A DNA stretch of 34,410 nt from an uncultured Collinsella sp. (lineage in GTDB: Bacteria; Actinomycetota; Coriobacteriia; Coriobacteriales; Coriobacteriaceae): assembly GCA_958413895.1 (NCBI GenBank), contig CATYVQ010000019.1, positions 1 through 34,410 on the forward strand, given 5' to 3'. The notes under the pieces were generated by a model. It was given only the letters and a program-made list of their open reading frames with translations. It had not been told where the DNA came from and made no database searches. Positions 32,108 through 34,410 of the stretch are shown here, piece after piece. Within the stretch, counting starts at the first letter, position 1. Every line of letters starts with the position of its first letter. A program made the position numbers and the translations under genes.

Positions 32108-32182
32108 GCAACGATTTCAGTTGCATCCGCCATAAAGAAACTAAAACCGTTGCAAATGAGCGAAAGCAACTAAAATAGTTGC
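32108..32182 (+). repeat. Array of three 17-nt near-palindromic repeats at exact 29-nt spacing
   Basis: GCAACGATTTCAGTTGC (32108-32124), GAAACTAAAACCGTTGC (32137-32153) and GCAACTAAAATAGTTGC (32166-32182). The consensus is GCAAC-N7-GTTGC; copy 3 is a near-perfect dyad (GCAACTA-AAA-TAGTTGC). Starts are exactly 29 nt apart, with two 12-nt spacers both ending in AAA. The array fills the space between two divergent TATAAT boxes. It looks like a three-site operator for a dimeric DNA-binding protein. Confidence 0.88.
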
Positions 32183-32188
32183 TATAAT
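32180..32188 (+). promoter_or_regulatory. Extended -10 promoter of the satD-like operon
   Basis: TGC-TATAAT: a consensus -10 (32183-32188) with the TGn extension, the TG falling in the last bases of repeat 3. Repeat 3 occupies exactly the 17-nt spacer position, and the -35 position (GCGAAA) is poor. Transcription would start near 32195, after the in-frame ATG at 32193 begins, which supports the ATG at 32211 as the real start. Confidence 0.65.
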
Positions 32189-32210
32189 CGCCATGAGGAA
32201 AGGAAGCCTG

Positions 32211-33029
32211 ATGAACAATAGCTATTCGGCCCTCATGGTTGATATGAGACATTCGAGATGTCTTTCGGACAGTAGGAGGCAAAGCGCGCAGGAAGATCTT
32301 GCGAACGCTATGGACTGCACAAACGAGCTGTTTAAAACTGAGCTCGAAATGCCGCTTATGTTTAGTGCGGGCGATGAATTGCAGGGCCTATTTCGTAGTA
32401 CGGCTGGCGCTTTCTTGGCATATAGATTTATCAAGATACTCGTCCAGACGGTTGATCTTAGGGGTGGTATCGGAGTTGGAGAATGGAAAACTCGGATGCA
32501 GTCTGCATTGTCGACGGAGCAAGACGGGTCGGCATACCATCGTGCACGCAGAGCAATTGCTGCGTCCGAAAAAGATAAGTACAGTAATTTGAAGATCATT
32601 GATGCTTCGGGTGTTTCGCGTGAGAAAGAGCTGTGCGCGGCGGGCTGTCTGGAAATAATCGATCGCAGAAACGAGTCGCAGCGTAATTACTGCGAGGTTG
32701 TTGAGTTGCTGCGGCCGCTAATGCTGCACGAGGGCACAGACGCGACTTTGAGCAAAAGGTATACTGAGCTCTTCGAAACACGTATAGGCAAAAAGTATGG
32801 CGCTAAAAGCAATCCGATCGATTGCGCGCCAGTGGCGTTGGGCAGCTCGCTCAACCTCAACGTAGATAGCATCAGGGCTAGTCATGTAGGGCTTGCGGGG
32901 CAAATGGGCGTTGCGATGGGGAAGACGAGGCAGGGGCTTGAGAAAAGCCTTAGACTCGCGAATGTTGTAAGAGAAAGAGAGCTGGCTGCTTTCGCCGTTC
33001 ATTTCCTTAATGAGCTGGAGATGGCATGA
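32211..33029 (+). CDS. SatD-family protein (cyclase-like domain plus C-terminal HTH-like region)
   Basis: 272-aa protein matching the SatD family, named after a gene in the Streptococcus acid-tolerance satCDE operon and not biochemically defined as far as I know. Order of motifs: a strand ending in Asp, ALMVDMRHSR (D11); then FSAGDELQGLF (D55, E56); then LRGGIGVGEW (83-92); then DGSAYHRARRAI. Paired acidic positions followed by a GIGVGE strand resemble class III nucleotidyl cyclase/palm folds; this is my inference. Residues about 224-252 (SHVGLAGQMGVAMGKTRQGLEKSL) look like a helix-turn-helix. The ATG at 32211 has AGGAAAGGA upstream. It overlaps the next gene by 4 nt (ATGA). Composition is more AT-rich than the rest of the window. 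Confidence 0.78.
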   Translation: MNNSYSALMVDMRHSRCLSDSRRQSAQEDLANAMDCTNELFKTELEMPLMFSAGDELQGLFRSTAGAFLAYRFIKILVQTVDLRGGIGVGEWKTRMQSALSTEQDGSAYHRARRAIAASEKDKYSNLKIIDASGVSREKELCAAGCLEIIDRRNESQRNYCEVVELLRPLMLHEGTDATLSKRYTELFETRIGKKYGAKSNPIDCAPVALGSSLNLNVDSIRASHVGLAGQMGVAMGKTRQGLEKSLRLANVVRERELAAFAVHFLNELEMA

Positions 33030-33772
33030 GAGTATTCGGGTGTTTCCTTCTGTTTCATATGCTGTTCGACTTTTATTTTCAGTCGAATAAGATGGCAGGC
33101 GAGAAGGAATACAGCAGAATTGCCCTTGCCATGCACTGCTTAGTTTACGCGGCCGGCGCCGCAGCAACAGTAGCTCTTCTGTTTGAGGCGAGTGCAACCG
33201 CCATTGCTGCGTCCTTTACAGTATTTGCCCTTTCACATTGGATTATCGATGGCAGCCTGAGAAGAGCGTTTGCAGGACTTGACCTTTCGCCGGTCGGTAG
33301 TTTTCTGGCCGATCAAGTGCTGCACATTATAATTCTGCTCATATTGAGCGTTCTATGTTGCTATTTGTGGGCCATGCGGCCAATTGCTTCGAATCTCTTG
33401 GGCGCTCGTGGAGCGGAGCTCTCTTGGATTTCGACACTGTGCTTTTGTGGACGCCCTTGTAGCATTGTTATTGCAAAGGTGCTCCAATCTCTTCGAAACC
33501 CGGGTGTTGAGCAGTCGGCGGATACGACAACCGCACATTCAGGCAAGTGGATTGGAATATTTGAAAGACTGATTGTCGCGGCGCTTTCCCTGCTGAACCA
33601 ATATTCGGCTATTGCATTTATTTTTACTGCAAAAAGTATCGCGCGCTTTAAGCAGCTGGAAAGTGACAAGGATTTCGCTGAGGTTTATTTGCTGGGTTCA
33701 TTGGCAAGCGTGTTCTTGGCAATGGCTTCTGCGATCTTATTTAGTTATTTGTTTAGCGGCACCGCTTGTTGA
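33026..33772 (+). CDS. DUF3307-family polytopic membrane protein, SatD partner
   Basis: 248-aa membrane protein. The N-terminus FHMLFDFYFQSNKMAGEKEY fits the DUF3307 signature (H-x-x-x-DF-x-x-Q ... K), followed by LAMHCLVYA and, later, FALSHWIIDGSLR with further conserved His/Asp residues. About six to seven hydrophobic segments are visible. DUF3307 genes often neighbour satD-like genes. The intramembrane His/Asp/Gln residues could bind metal or a small ligand, but no activity is established. The ATG overlaps the satD-like stop (ATGA), so translation is coupled and the two proteins probably act together, the soluble protein regulating the membrane one or the reverse. Confidence 0.75.
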   Translation: MRVFGCFLLFHMLFDFYFQSNKMAGEKEYSRIALAMHCLVYAAGAAATVALLFEASATAIAASFTVFALSHWIIDGSLRRAFAGLDLSPVGSFLADQVLHIIILLILSVLCCYLWAMRPIASNLLGARGAELSWISTLCFCGRPCSIVIAKVLQSLRNPGVEQSADTTTAHSGKWIGIFERLIVAALSLLNQYSAIAFIFTAKSIARFKQLESDKDFAEVYLLGSLASVFLAMASAILFSYLFSGTAC

Positions 33773-33816
33773 AGTTATTAGAAACGTTAGATAGGTGAAG
33801 GATTGAGAGGCCGTCT

Positions 33817-34290
33817 ATGGATGTCCTATCTGTTGAATTCCATCGGGAACTTATTAATAAATTAAAGCTGTGCATACATCGCTTGACTATGCGGCCGGGC
33901 TTATTTCGCGGCGATTATTGCGATTCCTTTGATGGGTTCCTTGCTGGAGAGGCGGTATCGTTTCTTTACGTTCGTGATCCGGGTCCGTTGCAAGACATGC
34001 TGGAGACTGATTTTATCGACGTGTTTCTTTATGAAAGCGATATTCGTAATTGCTTTTACTTCATTAGAAACGCTGGAATTAGCGCAATGCGAAAAGGGAA
34101 CAAAGGCCTGTTATTCGATAAGAGCCTATCGAAGAAGGAATTCCTTGACAGTATTTATGAGCAGCTGAAGCAAATGGAAGATACTGACTGCTTCTCAAAA
34201 GACGAGGCAAGTGATCTTGTTTATGCAATAGGGAACAGTTTGATTGACAGTGAGAGTCCTTCGTTTAAAAGAGTTTTGGGTGGGCACTGA
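33817..34290 (+). CDS. Hypothetical protein, third gene of the satD-like unit
   Basis: 157-aa soluble protein I do not recognise. It has no signal peptide or membrane helix. Sequence is mixed alpha/beta in appearance: LYVRDPGPLQDMLETDFIDVFLYESD in the middle (aromatic/acidic), then a Lys-rich stretch (RKGNKGLLFDKSLSKKEF) and a helical C-terminus. The ATG is preceded by GAGAGG about 9 nt upstream and lies 44 nt after the DUF3307 stop with no terminator between, so it is probably in the same transcript. It shares the AT-rich composition of the two genes before it, which suggests the three arrived together. Function unknown; a real gene is supported by length, ribosome-binding site and lack of overlap. 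Confidence 0.65.
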   Translation: MDVLSVEFHRELINKLKLCIHRLTMRPGLFRGDYCDSFDGFLAGEAVSFLYVRDPGPLQDMLETDFIDVFLYESDIRNCFYFIRNAGISAMRKGNKGLLFDKSLSKKEFLDSIYEQLKQMEDTDCFSKDEASDLVYAIGNSLIDSESPSFKRVLGGH

Positions 34291-34410
34291 TTTTTGAGCC
34301 ACGCTGCTTTCAGCCGTCGGTAAACACTCATTGGCCAAATGGCAAATAGTCCATCCGGCTTGGCCCCCGTCCCCCCCAATCTGGTAGACTCTAAACCGTT
34401 GCTAGATTAG
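34291..34410. other. Terminal intergenic stretch
   Basis: 120 nt after the last gene. It contains a C-run (34366-34377 region) but no clear terminator, promoter or gene start. Confidence 0.4.

Noticed and set aside
32108..32182. Short CRISPR-like array
   Set aside because: Only three 17-nt repeats with 12-nt spacers, dyad-symmetric and embedded in promoters; no cas genes nearby.

Overview
The window looks like chromosomal DNA of a high-GC gut actinobacterium of class Coriobacteriia, most likely Collinsella or a close relative. The grounds are the strongly GC-biased third codon positions (which also create long antisense shadow ORFs), a Rho with a very long Ala/Glu/Lys/Arg-rich N-terminus, a CarD regulator, a SUF operon in the order sufC-B-D-S-U with a divergent Rrf2 gene, and the paired GGGtGRT/NifU-like genes common in gut anaerobes. 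The genus is an inference from style and content; no marker gene was compared.

Layout. 0-8 kb is housekeeping: carD (minus), argS, a 150-nt element bounded by a perfect 27-bp inverted repeat, rho, and a two-gene unit encoding a membrane-anchored disordered protein and a VanZ-like protein. 8-10.4 kb carries a ROK-family sugar kinase and a class I aminotransferase (both minus). 10.5-10.85 kb is a tRNA-His/tRNA-Lys/tRNA-Lys cluster, followed by a dinD homologue and a fumarate-reductase-like flavoprotein (both minus). 13.7-15.5 kb is the GGGtGRT/NifU-like operon (minus). 15.9-16.7 kb holds a REP-associated-type Y1 transposase whose HUH motif reads H-V-R. 17.3-22.6 kb is the SUF Fe-S assembly operon (minus), facing an IscR-like Rrf2 regulator across an intergenic region with two matched 31-bp operator-like palindromes.

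23.4-32.1 kb is envelope and accessory DNA: a secreted, probably sortase-anchored protein with a lysozyme-like N-terminal domain, an AAA-ATPase-like protein with a decayed nuclease half, two family-2 glycosyltransferases, a polytopic membrane protein and an acyltransferase-3 protein.

32.1-34.3 kb is visibly more AT-rich. It contains a SatD-like gene translationally coupled to a DUF3307 membrane-protein gene, then an unrecognised 157-aa gene. Directly upstream are three 17-nt near-palindromic repeats at exactly 29-nt spacing, lying between two divergent TATAAT boxes. The SatD-like protein combines a D...GDE...GIGVGE pattern resembling class III nucleotidyl cyclase folds with a C-terminal helix-turn-helix-like segment. 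This is the best candidate in the window for a poorly described regulated system.

Other points worth checking are the MPKTG sorting motif, a 16-bp palindrome sharing half-sites with the suf operators, and a second tRNA-Lys copy that is identical to the first but lacks the encoded CCA.
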